This document shows, in pieces, positions 24,338-34,442 of a stretch of 64,000 nucleotides of DNA. The translations under genes and the position numbers were made by a program. The notes beneath the pieces are model-generated. The model had not been told where the DNA came from, ran no database searches, and was given only the letters and a program-made list of their open reading frames with translations. Position 1 is the stretch's first letter. The number at the start of each line of letters is the position of its first letter. Source of the stretch: Cryptomeria japonica (taxonomy: Eukaryota; Streptophyta; Pinopsida; Cupressales; Cupressaceae); the NCBI RefSeq assembly GCF_030272615.1, contig NC_081410.1, forward strand, positions 223,811,415 through 223,875,414. Reading direction: 5' to 3'.

Positions 24338-26033
24338 AGTTGAATTTTTTTATTATACTGGTGTAACTGTCTCGATTTCTTATACCGGTTGAGGCATTAT
24401 CGGTTCAGTTATGATCATTTCCACTCTTGGTTACCTGTCATATGATATAAATTTATTTCTATAATGCTCATCCAATTTCACATTAGCGCTCTCCACAATT
24501 TTCTGCAATCTTTTGTTATAACATCTATATGCTTTGCTTTGAATTGAATAACCAAGAAATATCCCATCATCACATCTAGGGTCAAACTTCCCAATTGAAT
24601 CATCCTTTTTGATATAGCATTTACTTCCAAAAATTCTAAAATATTTAACAGTAGGTGTGTGTCCAAACCATAATTCATAAGGGGTCTTATCGGTTTCACC
24701 TTTGATGTGAACTCTGTTGAATGTGTAGATTGTTGTACTCCCTGGTTCTCTCTAGAACATGTGAGGCAATTTGGCTTCCATCATCATAGATCTTGTTGCA
24801 TCCAAGATGGTTCTATTCTTTCTTTCCACTACTCCATTCTCCTGAGGAGTCCTAGGCACAGATAACTATCTCCTAATTCCATTTGTCTCACAATAGCTAT
24901 TAAATTCATGAGAAGTGAACTCATTGCCTTGATCTGATCTTAGACATTTGATTTTCAATCCAGTTTTTGTTTCAACCTTTGCTTTAAAGATCTTGAACTT
25001 CTCAAAGGCTTCAGACTATTGGCATTCTACACTCTTATCAGAATAGTTGTTGTTGTCATTGATGGCACTCATCTGGTAAGCCACTGGCAGTTACCAGCAC
25101 CAACAATATATATCTACATACACCGACAGTGGCAACAATGCATACTAGCACCCCAGCCAATAGGGAATAAACTTTTGTTTATTGTATTTAAATGTAATTA
25201 TCTTTTGTAAAAGCCAACATGGCATATTGTAAAAGACTCATATATGTATGAGATCTTATAGGTCATTTAGAATGCATGGAGAGAATATATAGATAATATT
25301 TTTGCATAGATATAGTTGACAGTGAAGGTTTTGGTTATAGAATGAGCTTAAACTGATACTGAACCTGGCATAGTTGATGCTGATTTGAAGCAATAAACTG
25401 TATTGGATTTCATAATCCACTTTTTAGTCAGTGTGACTCTTATTGAGCAGTGAGCTATAGGCAATTGGCCTTCCTGCATGTGGAGGCCCCTCATTGTAAG
25501 TAATATTTATTCATTGGTCAATGAATGAATATTGTGGGTCACAAATCCCACTGAGGTTTTTCACACACTGAGTTTCCTCATTAAATATCTTGTGTTATGG
25601 TGTGTTTTCTATGTTGTCTCTATTTTTCCTGTTTACAGCATTAATTCTTATTTATCGGTACATTGTTTTGGGATGCAAAGTTCTTAATAAGTTTAAATAT
25701 TCTGCTAACCTATTAGATACTGATTCACCCCCCCCCCCCCTCTCAGTATCTTTGGGACTATCAATAATCCTAACACAGACTTCTCCCTAAGAAAAGTCAC
25801 CCACATCATTCTAGAATAATCACCAATTATTAGCATGACCACATAAGTCAGTGTGAATCTAGTCAAGCACATCGTTAGATTTATCATGTATGCTCTTAAA
25901 AGAAGTTCTAACTTGCTTTCCCAATTGACATTCCTTACAAACTGGATTATGAGGCTTCATAATCTTAGGTATATCTCTAACTTCCTTTGTTGAACTAATC
26001 TTAACAATACAATCAAAATTAACATGACACAAC
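24338..26033 (-). pseudogene. Element N integrase, distal part, with an LTR inside
   Basis: The pieces left and right of the solo LTR at 25017-25775 join into a Copia integrase: LCHVNFDCIVKIS and VCKECQLGKQVRTSFKS (HHCC region, 26033-25860), DYSRMMWVTFLREKS (core, about 25800), then, after the LTR, the C-terminal region at 25016-24480 with SPNELCxx-like YELWFG and SIQSKAYRCYNKRLQK equivalents. Stops are scattered. The enzyme is inactivated by the insertion. Confidence 0.8.
25017..25775 (+). mobile_element. Family-D solo LTR in N's integrase
   Basis: It starts TATTGGCATTCTACAC (TGTTGG mutated) and ends ATAATCCTAACA, with a perfect duplication CAGAC at 25012-25016 and 25776-25780. It is the reverse complement of the family-D LTR (CACCCCCC...CTCTCAGTATCTTTGGG). 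No internal region remains, so it arose by LTR-LTR recombination. Confidence 0.92.
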
Positions 26034-27620
26034 TGATAACTCAATGATGAACCACTAGTACCAAACCGGTACTGAGAGGGGGGGGTGAATCAGTACAGAC
26101 ATAAATACAGTTCAAAACCGGTTTGACAACAACCACTCTCAATGACTGATAAATAGAGATAATGGTAAAACAAAGTGCAACTGGTAGCATCCAGAATAAC
26201 TCAATCAGTCATGAACCGGTTACTTGCTAAGCTTTTCTCTTAGCTCAGTACCATATTATCATAATATTCTCATGCATGAACTAGTAGACCTAACCATCAA
26301 ATCTTCACAACAGTGAGTTCAATATTTTTTATAGACAGGCATAAAACATAGAAACTTCATGTGCATAGCAGATAAAACAAAGCATTTCACATGACACACA
26401 TATTTTTCACGTGGAAACCCAACTGGGAAAAACCACAGTGGGGATGAATACCCACAAGCTGCTTTTTGAACTCTTTAGAAGTCCGCTCTATTAGGAGCCT
26501 TGTCTGGTTAAGAACATTACAATAGGTTCTGGTAGGAACCGATCCTGTTAGGGATCACTCAGTTAAGGGATACCCGATAGGGTCACCTTGTTAGAGGATT
26601 TTAAGAACTCAATAGCTGAAAGGATCTCCTAAGCTTTTCTAGCTTCTCAGAACTCATTAGCTTCGAGTTACCTGGTTAAGGGATTTACAGCAAGCTGGTT
26701 AAGACCACCCAATTTAAGGGATTTTGAATCAAGCCAGTTAAGGTTACCCTGTTAGGGGATTTTGTAACTATTGAAGTGGTTAGAGATCAACAGGTATTAC
26801 AATGATCTATTAATAGTACTTAATACTAATACAGATTCGTTTAGGCTCCTCTTCTCCTTCTGCACATACACTTTGCAGGTATCTCTTTTCTCCTATGGTC
26901 TGGGAAGAAACTTGTATCACTTTCATTGGATACGCACTCACTACTTTTTGCCAACAACTTTAGACAGAAACCTAACATCAACCTTATAGGGAACATATAG
27001 GTCGGTAGCAAAAACCCTAAACCCTAAACCTGTTAGGTTGAGCAATTCAAACGGTTCGATCCTGACCGTTGAAACATACTGCATTGAATGCACCAGTCTT
27101 GAGTTGATCTCAAGACATTCTCCATCATCCATTATCCACCATTTTCATGGCGACTGATAGCCCATCACGCGTTATCACTATTTGATAGACTTCACACATT
27201 CCCGAGGTAGATAGGAATAGTCTTCTTCATGCAAGATCCTTCACGCGCATAGAGCTTACATGGCAACACGATCTATCCTCCATCATACTACTGACTCATC
27301 ACACAAAGATCACCGATTGAGTCACATAGACTTGAGATACTCCAACCGGAAACCCTAAAGTGGAAGCTGCCTTACTAACCGGTAGTCATACAGTGCTTCC
27401 ATGTGCTAGTTCCCATAACTGCATGCCAGTTCACTTTGAACAAATGTGCCGCTTCACTTAGGCATATACTGGTTCACACATATGCCGGTATCTCTTTCTT
27501 CTCTTATCTCATGTGTCGGTTCACACTATGTCTCATATTGACATCAATGACAACATACAATATCATTATGTCTTCATGCCAGTTTACATAAGGCTCATGC
27601 CAGTTCTCATAATGCTAACA
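26034..27620 (-). mobile_element. Solo LTR G (1587 bp) in N's integrase N-terminus
   Basis: Ends TGATAACTCAATG...AATGCTAACA, with a perfect duplication ACAAC at 26029-26033 and 27621-27625. It separates the coding parts for DESW(xx)H and LCHVNF of the same integrase. It holds the common LTR blocks GGTACTGAGAGGGGGG (26070) and GGGAAAAACCACAGTGGGG (about 26425), and repeated gttaggg/ccctgttagg phrases. No interior domain is present. Confidence 0.92.
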
Positions 27621-27625
27621 ACAAC

Positions 27626-28150
27626 CTTGTATGCCATTACCAACTCTCATCAATATGAGAAATCAAACATGTCTTATTACCAGTATTCAAGTAAAAGATA
27701 TTACCTCTAGCCTAAGTACCAGTTACAATTTCCAAACCAGTTTTGTTAATGATTTTGTATTTTCTATCTTTAAACTGAAGTTGGAAACCCTTGTCCACCA
27801 ATTGACCAACAGTCAAAAGATTATACTTTAAACCTTCTACATAATAGACATTATCAATATTATGCTTTCCATCCAGAGAAATAATACCTCTACCTTTGAT
27901 CATACATGCTTTGTCATCTCCAAATCTGACTTGACTGCAATTGTATTTTTGCAGGTATAGAAATTTTCCTTTATCTCTATTCATATGATGTGAGCATCCA
28001 CTATCAATTACCCATTCATCCTTATCTTCAACTTTTTCTGCCAGATCCTTTTCTTCATTTAAGATAGCCAGTTCTGGTTCATCTTCCTTTAAAGTATAGA
28101 GCACCCATTCCTTTCCATTGTCGAATCCACTAGTAGAATCTACTACTAGT
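27626..28150 (-). pseudogene. Element N protease and integrase start
   Basis: The piece 28104-27712 has DEWVIDSGCSHHM, an intact Copia protease active-site motif, then CMIKGRGIISLDG and NLLTVGQLVDKGFQLQF. After an in-frame stop near 27710 the sequence continues as GNIFYLNTGNKTCLIS and HIDESW before it is cut by solo LTR G. Confidence 0.88.
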
Positions 28151-28189
28151 TCATTCTCAGAGTCATCACTTACTCCTTCCTCATCTACT

Positions 28190-28602
28190 ATGTAGCACTA
28201 TTTTCTTTTCTTGAATCTATATTTGTTTTGATTAGGATTAAATGTTTTCTTAACGCTTTCTTCAAATCTTGCATTCCTTTCAGGACATCTAGATGCAAAA
28301 TGACCAATCTTATTACATGCAAAATATTTAAAAGGTGTTTTTGCTTCATACTTACTTCTTGTCGGTCCTTTAGGTACTCTTCTAGAAAATAAGGCTTCAA
28401 GTTGCTCAAATTCTTCATCTTCTTTCCTCATATCTTCCAATTATTTTGCATATAAGGCTTTCCAACCACTTTTGTCGGTAGACAATGATGCATGGAAAGA
28501 AGGTTCAGACTTTACAGCTCTAGAAGATCCAAATTCTTCAAGCTCAAAAGCAGATAATTTCCCAATCAGAATGTCTCTGTTAACTAAAGTGTTAGTTGCC
28601 AT
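28190..28602 (-). pseudogene. Element N gag with an internal deletion
   Basis: It starts at the ATG at 28602 (MATN) and jumps straight to a TLVNRDILIGKLSAFELEEF segment, which in element E lies about 190 codons downstream of its start. The capsid N-terminal domain is therefore missing. Downstream are ALFSRRVPKGPTRSKYE and the knuckle YFACNKIGHFASRC, whose first Cys is replaced by Tyr. A stop follows KALYAK. This copy could not make a normal capsid. Confidence 0.85.
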
Positions 28603-28646
28603 AGGATCTACCTCAAGTGGTTAAGCTTCTACAAAAGAGGATCAAA

Positions 28647-28658
28647 TCTCTGATACCA
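28647..28658 (-). other. Element N primer-binding site
   Basis: Minus-strand TGGTATCAGAGA, two bases inside the 5' LTR: a near-exact tRNA-iMet site. Confidence 0.88.
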
Positions 28659-28660
28659 AT

Positions 28661-29888
28661 TTTTAGGATAACCAATGAACAACTTAGAGGTGAGGTGAAT
28701 CAGTTGTTGATAGATTATATCAATTAATCCACTTAATAACCTTTAACTAGATCACATAAACATTAACTAACTGAATAGCAGAAACAGATATCGATAAGCA
28801 ATAAAACTTAACAATAAAACAGAGAATTAACACAATGCAACCATACCACATAACACCATGAATTATACATGGAAAACCCGAAAAGGGAAAAACCACGGTG
28901 GGAAGCCTACCCATAGTCAGATGATACTTCTGCAAAAAGTATGTGATACAATGAGGGGCCTGCACATCCAAGAAGGCACACTACCTAGAGCATACTGCTC
29001 ATTACAAAAGAGTCACTGACTATAGAGAGGTTATAACCACCTCAAGATAAATAAAAATCTAGAATAATGAGCTACCAGAGATAGCATCTACCATGCCTAA
29101 TTACAGTCCCAGTTAATCTCAATACTAGAGGCTTTTGACCTCTTCCTTAATCCCAATTCGATCAGCTATGATTGACCAATTCTCCTTTGCATATGATATT
29201 ACATTCCATGACCATGATCATTGTTTACAATGAGATCTTACATCAAATTATACCAACCCTAAGGCCTAAACCAATTAGGTCACCCACCTAAAAGATATTA
29301 CAATAAGATCATTACATATATCCATATTGCAATGATATGTCATGTCGGCTTAAGACCAAAACAACAATAACCAATCCATAAATCATCTCGGTAACATGTA
29401 GAGAGCATGTTAACATATCCATAACCTAGATAGGAACCGAACCTAATCTAGGTTCACCACGCCAATGAAATATCTTCAATCATTTTGAGGCATGATCAAA
29501 GAACATCTTCAACATCCTAAAATCTATCTAGAAGCTGCACCAACACCACTTATGCATTCTGCCAAGATTTCTCAGTGAAAGCTCTACCGGTTAAACCTTA
29601 AACCCATGTTGGTAAGGGTTTACAAGAGTGTATGATAGAATCCAATTACCAAATCAATATCAACTAACCAAAACATGCTCCAGAAGCATGTACACAAAAA
29701 ATCAAACATACTCCATTGATCCAAACATGTCAAAAGTGTCCAACAGATAGTCCCTTCTGCCGGTAACACTAGATCTTCTACCGGTAACCAAAATGTGTCT
29801 ATCCGTAACCAAAACCATAATAGCTATTGTTGACATCAATGACAAAACATCAATGCAATAAATAATCAATTCATCCATAATGCCAACA
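28661..29888 (-). repeat. Element N 5' LTR (1228 bp)
   Basis: Pairs with 21068-22294, only one base different in length. Its left end is TTTTAGGATAACC where the partner has TGTTAGGGTAACC. The common block AGGGAAAAACCACGGTGGGA lies at about 28884. Confidence 0.9.
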
Positions 29889-29893
29889 GTTGG

Positions 29894-31503
29894 ATGACTG
29901 CACTGGTAAAGGATAGAAGTCTATTTGTGATGAAGAGATTGAGATTCTATGAATAGATGACATGATCCATTATTTGTGTTGTCATTGCTGGCAACTAATG
30001 TTCCTAATGTTTTGTTTTGTCATCTAAGTGATTTGGTTTACTGAAAGACAGGATTTACTGGTAGCGAACTAAATTCTGTGAAATAGGACTTTAATGGGTA
30101 AAGCATAATTGTCTTGATTGGATCGGTCGATTGTTGATGATTGGTGATTTGTGGTTTGGATGGTGAACTTGTATCATGGAAAGGTATATATGACCAGAAC
30201 CAGAACTTGTGATGATTCCCAGAAGGCATGTTTCAAATTTTTGATAAAGTTTTGCTAAGGTTTTAGTAGGGTTTAAGGATCGTTGAAGAAATCATCAAAT
30301 TGGTAATGATTGTTGTTATGACGGTGATTGACAATGAGTCTACATGAAGTTGGTAACACGACACAGCCCAAGTGAAATATTTCATAGCTATTTTAGCACG
30401 ATTCAAGGAATATTTTCTTGGGAATCAACGAACTACTTAGTAGAGTGTTTTGAGGATATAGATCAGATTTCTGTGATGGGTTAAGATCAATCAATGGTTG
30501 ATATTACATTGTAATTTGTTGCAATGATCTAGATAGCGATCTATGATGATCTCATGTGATCTAATTGTAAATTCATGATGTAAGTAGGTTTTGTGGCTGA
30601 CCTAGTTGAGATGGCTATTTAGGTTGACACGGTTGATGTTTATTGTGTCCATGGTCCTAGAGAATGTGGTAAGCTATCAAAGTGAAGTGTGAGATCTGCC
30701 TGAGAGTTGTAGGGTGTTGTGTATAAATAAATCTGATCAAGAAAGTAGTGAAGTGCAAGTAAAGAGATAATTTATGTTCATTGTTGTTCCCTAACAGTTG
30801 CAACAGGTTAAATCCCTTGACTGGGTAGGTTCTAACGGGCCTTAAAAATTTAACTCCCCTAACAGGGAATCTCTCAAAAGAGTGTTAAATCCTTTCATGA
30901 GGTTGATCCTAACATATCATCAAGCTCCTCACCAAGTTGCAAGGCAAATCCCCTAACTAGGTGACTCTTAACAGGGTCTCCTCCTAACCAAGTGGTAAGC
31001 TCCTAACAGGGTGTACTTCAAAGAGTACAAATATTTGTGGGTGCCAACTCCCACCATGGTTTTTTCCCTATTTGGGTTTCCACATCAAAAACTTATGGTG
31101 TTCATGTGTGGAATTTTTTTCATGTGATGTTCTTTTTTCTATTTCATTTCATGCATTATTTCTGAGACACCGGTTATGATGTTTTATGAGAAGTTTATCA
31201 GAGGTTACCGGTACTGATAAGAATTTATTTGAGAAAGTATTTGATCTTATTGATAAGGTTAATGAGTTGGTAAATAATCGAGTTTATATGATTTCTTTGG
31301 TGGTGAAAGTATTGGTAAATGATTTGATTAATGTGTTAATAAAATTTGATAAAGAGGTTATTAGATCTGATTACAGAAGTTGATATATTTGTTAAATGGT
31401 TTCAGATCTGAGATAAGTTTGATTTTGAGTTAAAGTTTGAATTGTTCTTAATACTGATTCACCCCCCACTCTCAATATTAACTGGATCCTCATAGGATTA
31501 ACA
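29894..31503 (+). repeat. Element A 3' LTR, second piece
   Basis: Resumes with GATGACTGCACTGG, matching the 5' LTR at about 14945, and ends CATAGGATTAACA. It keeps a 110-bp segment at about 30390-30500 that the 5' LTR lost. TATAAATAA at 30722-30730 is a plausible TATA box; the 5' copy there reads TATAACTGG. Confidence 0.88.
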
Positions 31504-31538
31504 CCTATTACATCAATAAAATAATCATCAAGGCAAAA

Positions 31539-33320
31539 TTTGCACCTTATTCTTGTGCATACCCTTTGCATACTAGTCTTTCTTTATTTCTAAAAGCTTC
31601 TCCATCCTCATTCAACTTTTTTTTAAATACCCACTTTGTTCCAATCACATTTTTATCATCTGGTCTAGGAACAAGTGACCATGTCTTGTTTTTCTCAATC
31701 TGATCAAGTTCTTCATTCATTGCATTTAACCATACATCATCCTTAAGAACTTCCCTAACTATCTTTAGTTCAACCATAGAAATTAGACAAGAGCTTTATC
31801 TTATTTTTCTTCTAGTCTGTACTCTAGCATTCTTGTCACCTATGATCTAGTCTTCAGAATGATTTAACCTTACATATCTAGGAATTACCTGTTCTGATGC
31901 AATAACCTCTTCCTGTTCTTCATTTTATTCATCTATCGGTTGAGCATCATCATCTGTACTACTCTTCTCAACATCTTTTTTTACATCCAGTTCAATAAAC
32001 ACAAGTTTTTTTTCATCATCTATTGGATCAGATTTACTAATATAATCAGTTTTATTAGTAAATTCATCAACCTTAACATTCACACTCTCCACAATCTGCT
32101 TTGACCTTTTGTTGTAACACTTGAAAGCTTTACTCTTGGTAGAGTAGCCAAGAAATGTTCCCTCATTACTTTTAGCATTGAATTTACCAATATAATCATC
32201 TATTTTTATGAAACATCTACTGCCAAAAACTTTGAAGTAACTAACATTAGGAGTTTTACCATACCATAGCTCATAAAGTTTTTTATCACTACCTTTTATC
32301 ACCAATACTTGGTTCAATGTGTAAACAGCATTACTGATTGCCTCTCTCCAAAACATGTTTGGTACATCTCCCTGTATCAGCATAGTTTGAGATGCTTCAA
32401 CAATAGTTTTGTTTCTCCTTTTTGCAATTTCATTATTTTGTGGTGTCCTATGTGTAGACAACTACCTCTTTATTCCATTTTCATCACAATATCTCACAAA
32501 ATAATCTGATGTAAACTCCCCACCCTGGTCAGATCTCGGGCACTTAAGATTCTTACCAGTTTCCTTTTCAACTAAGGTCTTGAATGCTTTGAACTTACCG
32601 AAAGCTGCTGACTTTTCCTTCAGATAAGTAACCCACATCATCCTTGAAAAATCATCAGTAAACAACATGAAATACCTATCACCATTAAAAATTCTAGTCC
32701 TCATGGAACCACATATGTCAATGTACACCAAATCAACAATATGCTCAGAAGAAAAAGATTTTCTCTTAAAAGAAGTAGTAGTCATCTTACCCAATTGACA
32801 TTCTTTACATAACACATTGTCTGGTTTAACAAGTTGTGGCATACCTCTCACCATACTAGATTTGCTGACCTTAATCACATTATCAAGGTCCACATGACAA
32901 AACCTTCTATACCTTAGCAACCAAACAATTGTTCACATTAGCATTCAAATGGAATAAGTTACCTTTAGTTTTCTTACCATTAGCAATTAATTCTCCTTTG
33001 CATCCTAAGATCCTACAAACTCCATTCTTAAAATCAAGATGATAACATTTGTCATTCAACTGACCAACACTCAACAAGTTATGTTTTAAGCCTTCAACCT
33101 CAAATGCATCATCAACATTTCTTGTACCATTCAAAGAGATAGAGACTTTACCTTTAACCATACAAGGTGAATTATTTCAAGATCTTACCACACCACCATC
33201 AAATTCTTCAAGAGAAAGAAACTTGTTCTTATCACCGGTCATGTGCTGTGAGTAACCACTGTCAATAATCTATTCATCACTGTTATCAATGTGAGATACT
33301 AAAGCCTTCTTATTACACAG
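31539..33320 (-). pseudogene. Copia remnant B, part 2: protease, integrase and RT start
   Basis: Minus strand, reading from 33320: a protease remnant with IIDSGYSQHMTGDKNKF, then NLLSVGQLNDKCYHLDF (33161-32907). Integrase follows: FCHVDLDNVIKVS, LCKECQLGKM, DICGSMRTR, DDFSRMMWVTYLKEKS and RSDQGGEFTSDY (32920-32462), then PQNNEIAKRRNKTI and MFWREAISNAVYTLN (32461-31925). The RT start is at 31777-31547 with DQIEKNKTWSLVPR and GTKWVFKKKLNEDG. The frame is cut by solo LTR C. It is broken at 33320 before gag. It is the oldest layer of the nest. Confidence 0.88.
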
Positions 33321-33354
33321 ATCTTAGTAATCTCAATCTACCCAACAATGCATT

Positions 33355-33488
33355 CTCTCTACATAGATTAGTAAACTTAGTAATCTCAATATACCCAAAA
33401 GATCATCACCTCGAGGCCATCAATCAGCTATTACTAATCTGCCATTAATTCATTCTTAGTCCTCTATCAACTTTTGCATTTATTGGGT
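33355..33488. repeat. Left copy of a 134-bp direct repeat flanking element D
   Basis: Starts CTCTCTACATAGATTAG and ends TTATTGGGT, one base before D's left LTR. It aligns without gaps to 40111-40244 with 10 mismatches. A partial extra copy of its CTTAGTAATCTCAAT segment lies just upstream at 33323. Confidence 0.9.
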
Positions 33489-33489
33489 T

Positions 33490-34242
33490 TGTTAGGATTC
33501 CCAAAGTTACCGAGAGGGGGGGGTGAATCGGTATCTAACTAGTTAACATTTTTTCTGATCTTATTAAACAAATTGCATTCCAAAACAGTGTACCGGTAAA
33601 CAAGAATTAATGCAGTAAATAAGAACAATAAGCACAACATAGAAAGCACACCATAACACAAGATTTTTAACAAGGAAACCCGGTGTGGGAAAAACCTCAA
33701 TAGGATTTATGACCCACAATATTCACTCATTGGCCAATGAATGGATATTACTTACAATACGGGCTTGCACATGCAAGAAGGCTAACTGCCTAAAGATCAC
33801 TGCTTAATTACAAAAGGAAGTCTCACTGACTTACAAAATGGATTATGCAAATCCAATATAATGTACTACTTCAGTTCAGTACCGGTTTAAGCTCATACAA
33901 TAACCATAAACCTTACTCCAAAATCTGCCTTAATATTCATACATTACTTCTACAATAATCTTTCCATTCTCGCATCTATAATGATCTACAATATCTCATG
34001 CTTATATATGAGTTTTATTACAATTTGCCTTGTCGACTTACAAAAAGATATTACAAATAAATACAAAATGCAATAATCAAAATCTTGTCGGCCAGGGTGT
34101 CGGTAATCATCTTTGTCGTTGTCGGTAAACTATCTACCGGTGTAGAGTCTGTAGGTGCCGGTGCCATAGGATTGCAAGGTTGCCATCAATGACAATACCT
34201 TCAATCACCTACAATTTCTCATTGGAGTATGCAATGCCAAAA
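33490..34242 (-). repeat. Element D 3' LTR (753 bp)
   Basis: Starts TGTTAGGATTCCC and ends ATGCCAAAA (CAACA mutated). GAGAGGGGGGGGTGAATCGG follows the start; the shared TGGGAAAAACC block lies at about 33688. Confidence 0.9.
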
Positions 34243-34262
34243 ATCTCCCCCTTTGGCATTGT
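34243..34262 (-). other. Element D polypurine tract
   Basis: Minus-strand AATGCCAAAGGGGGAGAT abuts the LTR. A second copy lies at 34387-34406 (CTCCCCCTTTGGCATCAATG on plus). Confidence 0.88.
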
Positions 34263-34442
34263 TGGCAACACCCATGAGAAAAATCCAAAAAAGTATCCAA
34301 AATTGAAGTCCAAAATTCTTACCAAAACTGTGTGCTCCCCCTGAGTAGATGATCTCTTTTGTCCATTATTTTTCTCATCTATACTACTCCCCCTTTGGCA
34401 TCAATGACAAAGGTTGTCAAAAATGTCAACTGACTGTATTTT

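Larger units (their letters stand above)
21068..29888 (-). mobile_element. Element N: Copia element nested in A's 3' LTR
   Basis: The ends are TGTTAGGG...ATGCCAACA, with flanking 5-mers TTTGG (21063-21067) and GTTGG (29889-29893), one mismatch apart. It is minus-strand: the primer-binding site abuts the right LTR and the polypurine tract the left. The order from the right is gag (internally deleted), protease, integrase, RT and RNase H. Two solo LTRs interrupt its integrase region, so its own sequence is about 6.5 kb. Its proteins resemble those of element E more than those of A. Confidence 0.9.
14889..31503 (+). mobile_element. Element A: full-length Copia element, 3' LTR split by element N
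   Basis: The 5' LTR is 14889-16431. The 3' LTR is 21017-21067 continuing at 29894-31503. The flanking 5-mers are TCTAT (14884-14888) and CCTAT (31504-31508), a target duplication with one mismatch. The order is gag, protease, integrase, reverse transcriptase, RNase H, as in Ty1/copia. Without the nested element and its duplication A is about 7.8 kb. All enzymes carry stops or frameshifts, so it is dead. It inserted into solo LTR C. Confidence 0.9.
13775..31538 (-). mobile_element. Solo LTR C (13775-14888 plus 31509-31538), split by element A
   Basis: The left end TGATAAACTT, followed by GAACTGAGAGGGGGGG, and the internal block GGGAAAAACCACGGTGGGAA match other LTRs here (G, F, N). The right end, 31509-31538, ends GGCAAAA, equivalent to GCCAACA in LTR F. 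The intervening 14889-31503 is element A. The LTR sits inside the RT frame of remnant B, interrupting the GADYGKTF segment. The flanking 5-mers (TATTA and TTTGC) do not match well, so the target duplication has decayed or my right boundary is off by a few bases. No internal region is present, which makes it a solo LTR. Confidence 0.65.

Noticed and set aside
25728-25742. Long C-runs (also 16379 and 48630) as sequencing artefacts or G-quadruplex sites
   Set aside because: The C-run is part of a block conserved in several LTR families; run length may be inexact but the feature is real. A single run does not make a quadruplex.
33490-33494. GGGTT / CTCTC as a 5-bp target duplication of element D
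   Set aside because: The 5-mers do not match; the 134-bp repeats are the only flanking duplication.
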